Positions 37,503-49,235 of a stretch of 64,000 bases of DNA are shown here, one piece after another. This stretch comes from Ziziphus jujuba (taxonomy: Eukaryota; Streptophyta; Magnoliopsida; Rosales; Rhamnaceae). The translations under genes were made by a program, and so were the position numbers. The stretch's first letter is position 1. Every line of letters begins with the position of its first letter. Below the pieces are notes generated by a model. It ran no database searches. It was not told the origin of the DNA and saw only the letters and a program-made list of their open reading frames with translations. The DNA lies in contig NC_083387.1 in assembly GCF_031755915.1 (NCBI RefSeq), positions 6,352,501-6,416,500 of the forward strand, given 5' to 3'.

Positions 37503-37766
37503 ATGAATGAGAAGGTGGTGGTGAAGTCGTTGGAGGAAAACTCAAAGACGACGTCTGAAGTGGCATGGCATACACATAAACCAGTCAAAGCCAAAGGCAA
37601 AGCAACCGTCATTCCCAAAAGAAGAAGGTTAGTCAAGAGTAGGATGCTTGATTTCTTGCTCCAACGTAGCCATGTTTTCGATCACTCTCCTCCTCCCTCT
37701 TCTGCCGCAGGTGGAGCCTCCAGTGCCACCAGCAGCACTACCCACATATACCCATATCCACCATAG
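37503..37766 (+). CDS. Small gene 4: 87-residue basic-core protein with C-terminal HIYPYPP
   Basis: An 87-codon single-exon gene, the most divergent of the four short paralogues. The N-terminus (about 1-30) starts MNEKVVVKSLEE and is charged. The basic core is KATVIPKRRRLVKSRMLDFL. The linker (about 56-79) is rich in Ser, Pro, Ala and Gly, and the protein ends in THIYPYPP. The ATG follows the TATA box by 104 bp, and the codons after it align with genes 1 and 3. The core keeps P-x-(K/R)-R-R-x-V-K despite clear divergence elsewhere. The core thus resembles the LFPKKK-x-SVKKM core of the longer paralogues at 54008 and 56603. No signal peptide, membrane segment or cysteine. The function is unknown. 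Confidence 0.8.
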   Translation: MNEKVVVKSLEENSKTTSEVAWHTHKPVKAKGKATVIPKRRRLVKSRMLDFLLQRSHVFDHSPPPSSAAGGASSATSSTTHIYPYPP

Positions 37767-39240
37767 CAAACATCTCTTCTCGCTTCAGCTATCTATCTCT
37801 GTTAATGACATATACATGATGTAATAGCAACCATATATATACACATGTATGCATGTGCATATATATGTGCGTATGTATGTATGTTTGTGCCTATGAGTGT
37901 ATGTGTGTATATGCGTATGTGCTATGTATGTGTGTATGCCCGTGGGAGCATGCTTTGCTATGTCTAGCCAGTTGGATGAGGAATATTTATCAGAAAAGCT
38001 TCCGTGTTAAGTAAGGCCTCATCTAATTTTCAAACTCTGTATTCTGTACTAATGACGAATAAAGCTTTGATATCTTATTAATTATTACATATATTTTATT
38101 TATGGTCCTATGGATTTCATTCGCCATATATACCGTCCCCCAAAAAAAAACAAGAAAAAAAAAATCAATATTTTCCTTTCGCGTCTTTTTGGGCAAGGGG
38201 AAGCTTTATGGAAAGGTTGGTCCAAAGACTCCCATTAACAATTGGGTAGCTTCTAAAATATTTACATATAATGGTAGAAAAATCTGATAATTACACCATG
38301 GAATTGAACGATCCCAAAACTGCTGAAGATATAAAAGTGAAATTAGAAAAAAAAAAAAGTTTTTGAGTATATAATTAGTCCAACATCATAATACGGCCGG
38401 CAGTACCTACAAAATCACACTTGCTTTCCGGTGACGATGAGACTTCGGTTAAATTACCGGCAACAATTGGGTTGGAATCACTGTTTTATTGCAACTTGCC
38501 GGAGATTTTAGGCCTTGAATCACGGTTCATTTAACTTTGCCGAGGCCTATTTCCCCCATAATTAAAATTGTAAAAGTTTTGAGTGTGTCTTAATCTATAA
38601 ATGTAATATTTGTCACTAAAAATCTTTCATTCTCTAATCTAATATAAAAATATATGATTCAATATAAATTACCAAAAATAGAGAATTAATAAATGATAAT
38701 AGCCATTTAGTATTTTTCTCTTATAATTTCAATTAAGAAGTTTCCACGGGGACAATAATAAATATATATTAAAATTTTAATTCCATCAACTTTATCACCT
38801 CTTCCTTCCCCTACTTTCTTCCTATAGCCTCTTCCTATACTTTAGTTTAATTCCTAGTTAATGAGTCATTCCCATGGACCCCACATCTAACCTTTTTTTT
38901 TTTTTTGTATTTTAAAATTTTTTTTTTTTTTTATCACCCCTTCTCACCAGTTTGTTTTGTTTGTACTACATTAAAATATATAATACCCAATTATATATTT
39001 TGATTTATTATGATTGGTTTGAAACCCGGATGGGAAACCCACTCCTTTTATCTCTGAGTTCAACAGTGAACATGATGTTTTATTTTAATAAACTTTTTTA
39101 ATTTTTTAATTTTATAAATTTTATATATGGCCTTTTCGGTTTCGGGTAAGCTCAAGAAAGGTAAAAAGTATATTATATCCTCACGGTTTAGGAATTGTTA
39201 GGATATTATATGGTACTCATAACGCTTGAATTATTCTTAC
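37767..39240. other. 3' flank of small gene 4 and block W-like sequence
   Basis: A degenerate TATG/TGTA tract lies at about 37840-37935. About 38210-38600 resembles the flanks of genes 2 and 3 (gaacgatcccaaaactgc; caacaattgggttgg). About 38755-39240 matches parts of 30770-30910 and 52380-52450. No gene is supported. Confidence 0.5.
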
Positions 39241-40110
39241 TTTTCTCATGTCTGTTGGACCGCCACATGATAAAGTCACATCTCACCATTTTTTTTTTTT
39301 TTTCTTTAACCATAGTAGTAAAATTTTTCATCTGGCTCTCCCTTATTGTTCACCACTATATATAGTCTAATCGCAGTTGTATTTTTAATAGGAATTTTTT
39401 TTTTTTTTTGAGAGAGAGAGAGAGAGATACATGAGACCCAAAAAAAAAAAAAAAAGGTTTTAGATTTCACTGGGAAAATAATTAATAATGAATTTCATAT
39501 AAATGAGAGAGCAGCCAAAGAATTTATATTCATCATCCATGGCCATGACGCTGGGCCGCAAATCCCAACCAATGCAATCAGTGACAGACTATTAAATGGG
39601 TCTACAAAATATAAACAACTTCGATTCCATATTATGTATAAAGATGTTGCAATTCACATTTTAATATAAATTAGTTCAAAGACCTTATTAGCACCCATAA
39701 ATTTCATGTAGTCCTTATTTCGAAAAAAATAAAATAAAATTATGCAGCACTTGCATACGTGATCCTTATAATATGCATTAATTTCTAGATATGTTCCTGC
39801 ACTTCATTTCTCTTCAAATTAATACCCACCTATTATTATTTTATTTTTTTTCTTGAATTTTGAAGATTAAACAATGAACCAAACACTGGTACTATTTCAT
39901 GCTTTTTTTTTTTTTTTGGGGGGGGGGGGGGTGTTTAATATTTTACACCATGAACATCACACAAAATCTAAATAGTAACGGAAATTTCAATTCGTCATAA
40001 AACCGGAAAAAAAAAAAATTCAATTTTCATTTTTTTTAAAAACAAATTCACTCTCTTTTTTGTTAACGTCTACACTACACATTTATTTTAATTCTTTCTT
40101 TTTTTTTATT
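39241..40110. repeat. Duplicated block S, copy 3
   Basis: Aligns with 32310-33010 and 13990-14640. It includes the uninterrupted 13-mer at 39253-39265 that serves as the empty site for the insertion at 32342-32364. A T(n)G(n) tract (about 39904-39931) ends in 13 G. Confidence 0.7.
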
Positions 40111-40850
40111 TTATAAAAATCTTATCTTTTTCATAATATTTTTAATGTTATATAATTTTATTTAATATAACAATAATAATAATTATTATTATTCAACTTA
40201 ATATATTAAAGATTGCACCCAAAAATAGATGGTTTAACTGGCAATTTTTTCCCCTTATAACAGTGCTCCTTTTTATTATTATTATTATTGTTATTTTTGC
40301 CATGATGTGCTGGAAGTATAGCTAGCTGAATATATATATATATATAATTAAAGTATTGTTATTTTTTATTTTTTAATATTAAACTTGTTCTTAATTCTCA
40401 TAATATTACAAAACTTTAGATAATATAATTATTACCAATAACCAAAATTCAATTTAATATATTATAAATAATTTAATTAATTGAAAAAATTTACGTGAGT
40501 ATTAATGTAATTTTATGTATTAAATATTTCAGTTGCACATTATTTATCACTAGTTTTTAGTATTTTATCATTTTTACTTCTTTATTTATTAAAAATAACA
40601 GATAAAATACTAAATGAATAAAAATTTTGTTTAAAAAATAAAAAATTAATATAATATAGTACGATTCTGTACTAAACATTATACAATGATAATACAGTAC
40701 AATTCAATGCATTATAAATTAATACAATATAAATTAATATAATACACGTTAATACAAGTTAAAATACCAAACGAGCGTAATTATTATTCAGTGCACGCGG
40801 GTGTAATTTACCACACGTAGTTGTATGTGAAAAAATTTTACTTTACTTAC
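40111..40850. other. Very AT-rich spacer
   Basis: No gene or clear block. The last part (about 40640-40790) repeats words of the type aatacagtac and ataaattaatacaatat and ends in accaaacgagcg, an end typical of plant miniature elements. I could not find a matching opposite end or target duplication. Confidence 0.4.
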
Positions 40851-43560
40851 TTTCTTTCTCTTTTTTTTTTTTTTTTTAAGGTAATAGTAAAAATAAAAAT
40901 ACCTTTTTTCAGAATTTATTTGGAGTCCAATTTCATAGTCCGGTCGGTGGTTGGTTTGTAAATGCAACGCTGGATGTTAGCCTTTTTCCTCAAGTGGGTT
41001 GGGCTTGGGCCTATCAAATGAAGTTGTGGCGGGTTCTCTTTCGGTGTGAGAGGTACCACCGAAATTCCACTTGCTCGCGGGTGTTTCTTATTCCATTGCA
41101 GCTGCGTGTTCAGTCAACTGTAAAAAAAAAAAAAAATAAATAAAATCAGTTCAATTAAAGTCTTGTTAATTTAATTCGCATCAAAAAGTTTATTATTGAT
41201 CAATGGCTAGTTCAATTATAATCTTGTTTCTACTTTTGCATATGATATTTTCATACATTGCCGCCTCACTTCATCAATATTTATAGAATGACTATTTATA
41301 CTAAATAAACATTTGGCGAATCCTTGACAAATTTTTACTTTGGATGGAAAGTGTATATTTAATATAGCTTAGACACTAAGAAATTGGGGGTGGTGAGATC
41401 GCTTTCCTGTAACTAAAAAGGCAAAAGTGTAGAAAAACTGTTCAATAAATGGTTTCTAGTTGTAGATACAGTTCTGTGGACGTTTTTGACGAATCAAGAT
41501 ATACAAAAGCTAGAGAAACAACTAAATGAACAAACAACAAAATAAGTAATGTGGTTCAACAATTGAGTACGCGGACGAGAATGGAGATCAGGACATGGGA
41601 AAAATAAAATTCCAGTATGAGCAATAGATATACACACTCATTAAAAAAATAATAATAAAATTAAAATAAATAATTAAATCTCTTAGCTGGCTAAAAGGTT
41701 CACTTAATCTCAAGTACACTTCCCTCTACAACGTATATCATATTTATAAGCTATTTGTGTAGTCAAATTGGTGTTGGAAAAAAGAATTTTCTTTCATAAA
41801 GGATAAGTTAGAAAAATCACACCCTAATGATTTTTGGGAGTTAAAAAATCCGGTTTATAAGTATTAGTTGCGTTCTCTGTTATCTGAATTTTGTTATTGT
41901 CACTGTTTTGGTTGATTTTCTGTAAGAGCGATGTGTCGGTCTAATTATCTTGTTTTTGACTGTTAATTCAATTGCCATTTTCTGTTTTTCGATGCTTTGA
42001 TGGATTTTCAGATCGGTAATTAAAATGCTTCGCCTGAGTTCAGATCCATCCCGTCCCTAAAAACCCACGGTTTGTATTGAAATGCTCTCTTCTCACTAAA
42101 CGAGTTCATAACATTAATAAAGTAGTAAATATTTTCCACCGATTTTGCAAATTTATTACTAGAAATAAGGCCTTAATAGAAGCTATATATACGCTCTTTT
42201 TCCATTTTCTTATATAAACTTCTCATTCAATTTGGAGATTGATGTCAAACTATGATTCATTCAAGGCTATTCAAAAGCAAATCTGTGCATATATGCTATT
42301 TAAATGTTGTGCTTGATAAGTTAACAGGTCCTTATTTGGAAAGCCTCCCAAATGACATGGTCGGTTGGAATTGGGAAATTGAACCATATTAAATTGTACA
42401 ACTATTTTTTAAGCCTTAAAACTGGATACCAATCCTAGACAAAAAAATTTCTTCCTCTAAACTTATAAAAGATTGTTGAATATTTATTTTTTGTTTTTTA
42501 TTTTTTATTTTTTGGTCCTATTCGAACTTTTTGGTATTAGAAAAATAGGCATAGGTAGTGATTGGCTTTCAATTTATATAAATATCATTAATTTTTCCAT
42601 TTAATCACAAATATTGGCTTATCTTTTTTTTTTTTTTTTTTGGGTGAATGAATATCGGCTTATCTAGACCTTAAAGATTTGCTTATTGTGATTGGTGGGT
42701 TAAAAGACTTTGATGACCGGGTCACGTTCCGAATGTTTTCAAACTTTTTCCTTTGTGAGATTTCAAAATTCCAATATGATTTTTCATCGGACAAACTTTT
42801 TCCTTTATTCCAAAATTCATATGAATATTCAAAGGGAGGAAACAGTCTTTTGTCTTTAATGGAGAAGTCCACAGTCATAAGTGTCATGCAAAAACGTAGA
42901 AGATTGAAAACAATAATTAAAAGGGATTGAGAAGAGAAAACCGTCGCTTGCAATGATAACCCCAGTACGTAGTATAAAACCACTTGGTTTGATTATTAGA
43001 ATGTGTTAGAAAAAGCTTGCAGATTTTTCCCTAGTTCACATTGGAATTAATTTTTTATCATTGATATTTGTATTCACTAAATAAGTGCGTACCCGAAGTA
43101 AAATTGAATATAGCACGTAATTTTGCGTTTTACAAGTCAAGGTCAGTCATTAAAACACCTAATATATATATATATATATATAAAATTTGATGAAAACAAT
43201 TGATGGCGATGAACCTCTGGATTGATTACACGTATACCTATAACCTCCTGAAAAATGGTGGGTGCAGGGGAAAGAAAATCCCTCTTTTAACCAATTGACT
43301 AGACAAGTCCTCTACTTTTGTATAGATTGGAATTAGGAGAATTTTTTTTTTTTTTTCAATTTTTTCCTTCATCCGAAACCAAAATCTAGAATTCAGAAGG
43401 GAAAGGAGGAAAATTGAATTAAGTTGTAAACTAGTTTGTAAAATAAGTGTTTGCCTTGAAAAATAGGGAAAAGAAGTGTGTAAATGGCATATGCCCAAAA
43501 TGCCAAGGCAGGCTATGGAAACGCAATCCGGGGAACTTCCTGTTTATAATTATTACAAAT
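40851..43560. repeat. Duplicated blocks T copy 2 and V copy 2
   Basis: About 40880-42290 aligns with block T copy 1 and 42275-43560 with block V copy 1, in the same order. The join at about 42275 lacks sequence equivalent to 16830-18860. A (TA)n run lies at about 43161-43182. Open frames here are not conserved between copies, so no gene is called. Confidence 0.7.
42610..42664. mobile_element. Tail-only LINE-type insertion with 14 bp target duplication
   Basis: aatat(t/c)ggcttatc lies at 42610-42623 and 42651-42664, around 18 T plus GGGTGAATG. The paralogous site at 19248-19263 has the word once and no T run. Confidence 0.75.
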
Positions 43561-44330
43561 TTGGATTAGATATATACACAGAGACTATAGTCAGGACGTC
43601 CTGACCACTGTCTATTCGGATAAAAAACATGTCTATATTGCTAGCCGTCCATTAAAATTGACAGTCCAGATTTCACTCCCAGTCTCCTCTCTCACAACCG
43701 ATCTTTTCCTCTCTCTCTCTCTCTCTCTCTCTCCCTTTTTCTTTCTCTCACAGATGGATGGGTCTGCAAATCTCCTCTCTTTCAGCATTGAACGAATTTT
43801 TTCAACCATTTTTTTCTCTTTTACACCATAACCAGAAATTTGGAGCACCCAACTCTCTTCGTCAACGAAAAGTACAAACGAGGCTCTTTATTTAGCTTGC
43901 TTAAAATATGAAACTTGACTTATCTCTCATCAACCAGATTGTTATATTTTTCTCCACTTTTACAATTAATTTCACCTTGCTAGATTGATTGTCAGTAAGT
44001 TTTATAGAAAAAACATACACAAAATTCATAATCACTTAAACCAAGGGACGATTCAACTTCAACTTCAAATTTTTTTTTTCCCCCCCCTTTTCATTTTGGG
44101 TTTCATCTGATTTTTCCATTTTGCCTTTAGCGAACAAATGACTTGGGCATGTGGTTCCATTTTGCCTTTAATTTGGAGAAATACCCAATAAAGCATAAGA
44201 TGAAATATTTTTAAGGATAGAGGAAAAAGAAAAAGAAGCAAAGGAGGTCTGGTTCTTGTTTTTGTGTAAATGGGAGACTGGTTGTGATGGAAAGGGAAAG
44301 AGAAAGAATAAACTTTTCTCTTCGACTATT
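43561..44330. other. Sequence between blocks V and R, absent from the first array
   Basis: The junction in the first array (about 20225-20600) lacks most of this text. It contains a perfect 16 bp palindrome (43590-43605, gtcaggacgtcctgac) and a (CT)n tract (about 43710-43733). I see no gene. Confidence 0.45.
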
Positions 44331-44484
44331 TGTCGTTTAATTAAGACATGTGATACAAGATATATAATGATTCATGAGTAAAAAAACAACGTAAATGTAG
44401 TTTATTTCATTTTTGTTTTTATTTTTTTGTTATTTCATAGTGCATAAAGTTAATTGGTAGCTTTAACACACATGCTTTAGTTTA

Positions 44485-44659
44485 AAATTTCATTGTTATG
44501 GACTTTTGTCTTTGAACTCTTTCCCAGATTTTATGACTTCTATTGAAACCCAGGACAAAGGCTGAGTGCCTCTTCTCCTCTCTTTTTGTAGGCTTTTGCC
44601 TGTGGGTTCTTTGGGTTTATAAAACATCATCTTTCAGCAAAAAATAAATAAATTTCATT
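44485..44659 (+). mobile_element. Short A-tailed retroposed insert (5'-truncated LINE or SINE-like), with 10 bp target duplication
   Basis: The insert 44495-44649 is flanked by aaatttcatt (44485-44494 and 44650-44659). It ends in an A-rich tail (cagcaaaaaataaata). The paralogous block R copy at about 20765-20785 is uninterrupted. The insert is not recognisable as coding. The tail and the target duplication point to LINE-driven retroposition in the plus orientation. Confidence 0.75.
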
Positions 44660-44697
44660 TCAGTGGGAAATTGATTATAAAAAGTATACATGTTATT

Positions 44698-44702
44698 ATT
44701 AC
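44698..44702. repeat. Target site duplication of the copia element, left copy (ATTAC)
   Basis: ATTAC directly before the first LTR base; the matching copy is at 49592-49596. Confidence 0.9.
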
Positions 44703-45127
44703 TGTTACGGAATTGGGAGAAAAATAACTAGCAACGGAAACAAAGAAAGCGAAGAACAAACACACAATTTACGTGGAAACCCTTGACGGGAAAAACCACG
44801 GGTAGGGAGAAGCAAATCAAATATCGAAAAATTGGTACAAAGGTGAGCAAAATTTCGCGATACCCTAAAACCCCAAATTACAGCCGAAAAACCCCAAAAA
44901 CATAAAAAAATATATTGTACGGAAGAAACCCTAAAATTGAACAGGTCCATACCGAAAAACCCTAAAACCCTAAAAAAATATATTGTACGGTCTCGGGCCT
45001 ATCGGCCCGAGACCTCCGCTTCCACCACAGAGCCCCAAATTTTTCTCCAAAATTAGTTTCACCAAATGGGTCGTACCGCGAGCTTTTTGGGTCGGGTCAA
45101 CAAGAATTCGGGTCACTAACTCTAACA
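44703..45127 (-). repeat. 3' LTR of the copia element (425 bp)
   Basis: It differs from the 5' LTR by 7 base substitutions (all transitions) over the 356 shared positions and by a 69 bp segment present only here (44949-45017). That segment contains telomere-like ccctaaaaccctaaa, a second copy of aaaaaaatatattgtacgg, and a 22 bp hairpin (44991-45012). Confidence 0.95.
44991..45012. repeat. Perfect 9 bp-stem hairpin in the 3' LTR
   Basis: TCTCGGGCC, loop TATC, GGCCCGAGA. It is unusually GC-rich for this window and present in only one of the two LTRs. Confidence 0.85.
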
Positions 45128-45138
45128 ATCTCCACCTT
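45128..45138 (-). other. Polypurine tract of the copia element
   Basis: On the minus strand AAGGTGGAGAT directly precedes the TGTTAG start of the 3' LTR. This is the plus-strand primer typical of plant copia elements. Confidence 0.85.
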
Positions 45139-45234
45139 GACACGAATTCCATATAAGGAATGAAAAAACATACAAAACTCCAATCTTCGATAAAAGTTGC
45201 CATCCTCTTCCACAAAAGCCCCTAAAGGCAAAGC

Positions 45235-48200
45235 TCAACAACAAACACCAATCAAGTCCAAGCAATGCTCAAACTTGGCTACTAGAAGTGCCTTGGTCAT
45301 CATGTCAGCAGGATTATCATGAGTACTCACCTTGCTGACAACAATATCTCCACGAGCAATAACATCACGTACAAAATGATACCGAACATCTATATGTTTT
45401 GTCCTCTCGTGGAACATCTGATCCTTAGTGAGATAGATAGCACTCTGACTATCACAATTGATGACCGTACTCTCCTGCTCAGAGCTCAACTCACCTATCA
45501 ACGCCCTTAACCAAATAGCTTCTTTCACCGCTTCAGCTATAGCCATATATTCAGCTTCTGTAGTTGATAGTGCAACTGTTGCTTGCAAAACAGACTTCCA
45601 ACTGATAGAAGTATCTCCAAGAGTAAATATATAACCAGTAGTGGACCTCCTTCTATCAAGGTCCCCAGCAAAATCTGCATCAACATATCCATTTACACCC
45701 TCCTTACTTCCACCAAACTCTAAACAAGTGTTAGTAGTGCCTCTCAAGTACCTTAGAATCCACTTGACAGCTTGCCAGTGTTGTTTGCCAGGATTAGCCA
45801 TATACCGGCTCACAACACTAACAGCATGTGCAATGTCAGGACGGGTACACACCATAGCATACATCAAACTACCAACAGCACTAAAATAAGGAACATGTGA
45901 CATATACTCAATATCTCTATCCGACTGTGGTGACATATCAGCAGACAATCTAAAATGAGTAGCTAATGGAGTACTTACAGGTTTAGCGTTTTTCATTCCA
46001 AAACGCTCCAGAACTTTCTCAACAAAAGATCTTTGAGTCAAGAAAAGTTTACCTGCAGATCTATCTCTCTCAATCTCCATACCAAGAATCTTCTTTGCCG
46101 CTCCCAAATCTTTCATCTCAAATTCACCACTCAATTCTGCTTTCAATCTGTTGATATCGGATTTCTTCTTGGCCACTATCAGCATATCATCAACATAAAG
46201 CAACAAATAGATAAATGAGCCATCTTCCAACTTCCTAAAATACACACAGCTATCATATTGGCTTCTAGAATAGCCATGGCTAACCATAAACCCATCAAAC
46301 CGCTTGTACCACAGACGAGGGGATTGCTTCAAACCATACAAGGATCTTTTCAACAAACACACATGATCCTCTTTTCCTTCAACCTCGAAACCTTCGGGTT
46401 GCTGCATATAAATTGTCTCCTCAAGCTCACCATGCAAGAAAGCGGTCTTCACATCTAGTTGCTCCAACTCTAAATCATGCATAGCAACTAGCGCTAACAA
46501 AGCACGAATAGAAGTATGTTTAACGACAGGGGAAAATATATCATTAAAATCAACTCCCTGTACCTGTGAATACCCCTTCGCTACTAAACGTGCTTTGTAC
46601 CTCGTATCTTCAACACCAGGAATGCCTTCTTTCTTTTTGTAGACCCACTTGCATCCCACAATCTTCTTATCCTCTGGAGGTAATGCCAACTCCCAAGTGT
46701 GGTTCTTATGAAGCGACTCCACCTCTTCCTGCATAGCAATTAACCACTTTGCAGAATCCTCACATGAAATGGCTTCATAATAGTTGCAAGGATCACTGGG
46801 ACTCTCGATCTCCTGTGCTGCAACACAAGCAAAAGTGACATAGTCAGCTAAACTAGAGGGCTTCTTGATCTCCCTGCGAGGTCTATCCTTGGCAATCGAA
46901 TGCTCCTGCACCTCCTCAATTCTCTCTTCTTCCACATGAGTGGGTGTCTCAAATGGGCCTGAAACTGAACCATTCTGTGAAGTACTTACTTCCTCCACCC
47001 TAAACTCCACCTGCTTTGGCACACTGTCTGAAACAACGAGCTCCTTTTTCGGATGCAGCATTGCCATCTCATCAAACACAACATCCCTGCTAATCACAAC
47101 CTTAGATGACTTTGGATCAGGAAGCCAAACTCTGTATCCTTTTACACCCTGCGGGTAACCAAGAAATATGTCCTTCTTCGATCTAGGCTCAAGCTTACCA
47201 TCATTAACATGAACATAGGCAGGGCATCCAAACACCTTCAAATCTAAATAATTAGCAGGTTTTCTAGACCATACCTCTTCAGGAGTCTTGCAATCGATTG
47301 CTGCCGATGGAGAACGATTCACCAAGTAGCAAGCTGTAGCAGCTGCTTCTGCCCAAAATTCCTGTGCTAACCCAGAATTCGACAGCATGCATCGGACTTT
47401 CTCCATAAGAGTTCTGTTCATCCGCTCAGCCACACCATTTTGCTGCGGAGTTCCTCTAACTGTGAGATGTCTAACAATCCCTTCGTTTCCACAAAACTCA
47501 TTGAAAACACCATCACAGAACTCCAATCCATTATCTGTACGAAGGCGCTTCACCTTTCTTTCCGTCTGCTTCTCTACCAAAGCTTTCCATTGCTTGAAGA
47601 TAGCAAATACGTCATTCTTGTGCTTCAAAAAATATACCCAGACCTTCCTGGAGAAATCATCAATGAAGATCAACATATATCTGCCACCACCCTTAGAAGC
47701 AGTACGTGCGGGTCCCCAAAGATCTGAATGAATGTAGTCTAGAGTACCTTTGGTTTTGTGAATTCCAGTATTGAAGCTAACTCTCTTCTGCTTCCCAAAC
47801 ACACAATGTTCACAAAACTCCAACTTCGAGATACTCCGATCACCAAGCAAACTCCGTTTGCTCAACATCGCCAAACCTTTCTCACTCATATGACCCAATC
47901 TCATATGCCACAAACGAGTAACATCCGAATCTGACATGGACACTGAAACAGCAGCCGACCCCATTACCACAGAACCCTGTAGCCTGTATAATGTACCAAC
48001 CAGGCTAGCTTTCATCACCACCAAAGCACCCTTCAGAACCCTCAAAACTCCACCTCCACCAGAAAAAGAACAACCAGACTTGTCCAAAGCAGATAAAGAA
48101 ATTAAATTTTTAGACATATCTGGAACGTGACGTACCTCAGATAGTGTTCTGATAATTCCATCATGCATCTTCACCCTTACAGTTCCAATGCCGATGACAC

Positions 48201-49179
48201 AGCAAGGATGATCATCTCCCATCAGCACAACACCTTTATCCACCGGAACATAAGAAGAGAACCAATCCCTATGGAGACAGATGTGAAACGAACAGGCTGA
48301 ATCCAAAATCCATCCCTGCTTGCCCGAACTATCCTCAGTCACTGAATAAACATCTCCATCTTCAATTTCCTCATGTGCGACACTGGCTTCGGCATGTTCC
48401 TTACTCTTTTCATTATTTTTATTCTGAAGCTTACGACATTCAGTTTTGATGTGCCCTTTTTTCTTACAGTAGTGACAAATAAGGTTTCTGAACCTTGACT
48501 TCGATCTTGGCCGACCACCACCATTGTTATTTTGATCTCTAGATGATGTTCTACCTCTAACAATCAAACCCTCTCCTCCGGAACTCCCAAAATTATTGTT
48601 ATCTGAACTGCTGGTCAACTCCTTATCAAACAACTCCTTAGAATATAAAGAAACTTTCACGTCCTCCAATTTTAGGGTTTTATTACTGTAAATCAAAGTC
48701 TCCCTAAAATTTTTATACGATGGAGGTAAGGAACGCAGTAGCATTAGGGCCTGATTTTCATCATCATATTTAATGTCCATGTTCGCCAGATCCAACAAAA
48801 TAGTAGAAAAGTCATCTATGTGTGTTTTAACAGATGTACCTTCAACCATAGAAAGGGTGTATAGACGGTGCTTCGCAATCAGTTTCGTTGTGAGATTCTT
48901 TGTGATGTACAAAGATTCCAACTTGTCCCATAAGTCCTTTGTTGTCTTCTGATCAAGGACCTCCCTCAAAACTTCATTGGACAAGCATAGCTGAATGGTG
49001 GATAGGGCACGCTCATCAACCTCGGCTTTCTTTTCGGCATCCCACGAAGACGGCATCTGCTCCTTGCCAACCAACGCCTTGTGTAAACCGTTCTGTGTCA
49101 AAATCGCCTTCATCTTGACTTGCCACATGGAGAAATTCATGTTGCGCTCAAATTTCTCAATGTCGAACTTTGTTGCCAT
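45235..49179 (-). CDS. Copia gag-pol polyprotein, 1314 residues, intact
   Basis: One uninterrupted frame carries all copia domains. The gag region occupies about residues 1-230, with a CCHC zinc knuckle at 235-248 (C-x2-C-x4-H-x4-C). The aspartic protease has D293-S-A. The GAG-pre-integrase zinc-binding region lies at about 425-460. The integrase catalytic residues are D486, D549 and E585, with 35 residues between the last two. The reverse transcriptase has D909 in [11 protein letters not shown] and YVDD at 995-998. RNase H has acidic residues at about D1167, E1208 and D1243, and the protein ends shortly after an ADMMTK motif. The length is normal for a single-frame copia element. The ATG at 49179 lies 42 bp inside the primer-binding site. 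Codon use is clearly less AT-biased than the surroundings. Every catalytic residue I looked for is present. It encodes the element's particle proteins and copying enzymes. Confidence 0.97.
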   Translation of the reverse strand: MATKFDIEKFERNMNFSMWQVKMKAILTQNGLHKALVGKEQMPSSWDAEKKAEVDERALSTIQLCLSNEVLREVLDQKTTKDLWDKLESLYITKNLTTKLIAKHRLYTLSMVEGTSVKTHIDDFSTILLDLANMDIKYDDENQALMLLRSLPPSYKNFRETLIYSNKTLKLEDVKVSLYSKELFDKELTSSSDNNNFGSSGGEGLIVRGRTSSRDQNNNGGGRPRSKSRFRNLICHYCKKKGHIKTECRKLQNKNNEKSKEHAEASVAHEEIEDGDVYSVTEDSSGKQGWILDSACSFHICLHRDWFSSYVPVDKGVVLMGDDHPCCVIGIGTVRVKMHDGIIRTLSEVRHVPDMSKNLISLSALDKSGCSFSGGGGVLRVLKGALVVMKASLVGTLYRLQGSVVMGSAAVSVSMSDSDVTRLWHMRLGHMSEKGLAMLSKRSLLGDRSISKLEFCEHCVFGKQKRVSFNTGIHKTKGTLDYIHSDLWGPARTASKGGGRYMLIFIDDFSRKVWVYFLKHKNDVFAIFKQWKALVEKQTERKVKRLRTDNGLEFCDGVFNEFCGNEGIVRHLTVRGTPQQNGVAERMNRTLMEKVRCMLSNSGLAQEFWAEAAATACYLVNRSPSAAIDCKTPEEVWSRKPANYLDLKVFGCPAYVHVNDGKLEPRSKKDIFLGYPQGVKGYRVWLPDPKSSKVVISRDVVFDEMAMLHPKKELVVSDSVPKQVEFRVEEVSTSQNGSVSGPFETPTHVEEERIEEVQEHSIAKDRPRREIKKPSSLADYVTFACVAAQEIESPSDPCNYYEAISCEDSAKWLIAMQEEVESLHKNHTWELALPPEDKKIVGCKWVYKKKEGIPGVEDTRYKARLVAKGYSQVQGVDFNDIFSPVVKHTSIRALLALVAMHDLELEQLDVKTAFLHGELEETIYMQQPEGFEVEGKEDHVCLLKRSLYGLKQSPRLWYKRFDGFMVSHGYSRSQYDSCVYFRKLEDGSFIYLLLYVDDMLIVAKKKSDINRLKAELSGEFEMKDLGAAKKILGMEIERDRSAGKLFLTQRSFVEKVLERFGMKNAKPVSTPLATHFRLSADMSPQSDRDIEYMSHVPYFSAVGSLMYAMVCTRPDIAHAVSVVSRYMANPGKQHWQAVKWILRYLRGTTNTCLEFGGSKEGVNGYVDADFAGDLDRRRSTTGYIFTLGDTSISWKSVLQATVALSTTEAEYMAIAEAVKEAIWLRALIGELSSEQESTVINCDSQSAIYLTKDQMFHERTKHIDVRYHFVRDVIARGDIVVSKVSTHDNPADMMTKALLVAKFEHCLDLIGVCC

Positions 49180-49220
49180 GATCGAAAGAAAAAAAAAAAA
49201 ATTCCCGAATAGATCGACGC

Positions 49221-49233
49221 GGCTCTGATACCA
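49221..49233 (-). other. Primer-binding site, initiator Met-tRNA type
   Basis: On the minus strand TGGTATCAGAGCC lies two bases inside the 5' LTR. This is the classic plant copia sequence complementary to the 3' end of initiator tRNA-Met. Confidence 0.95.
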
Positions 49234-49235
49234 CT

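Larger units (their letters stand above)
44335..44702. repeat. Duplicated block R copy 2, left part
   Basis: Aligns with about 20625-20815 once the retroposed insert is set aside. Block R resumes at 49597 beyond the copia element. Confidence 0.75.

Noticed and set aside
4951..37766. Cyclic-peptide (burpitide-type) precursor interpretation of the IYPYP tail
   Set aside because: No signal peptide, no BURP domain in the window, only one copy of the motif per protein, and residue spacing does not match the crosslink patterns I know. Kept only as a general peptide-product possibility.
47387..47731. Plus-strand frames inside the copia element
   Set aside because: They are antisense shadows of the gag-pol frame.
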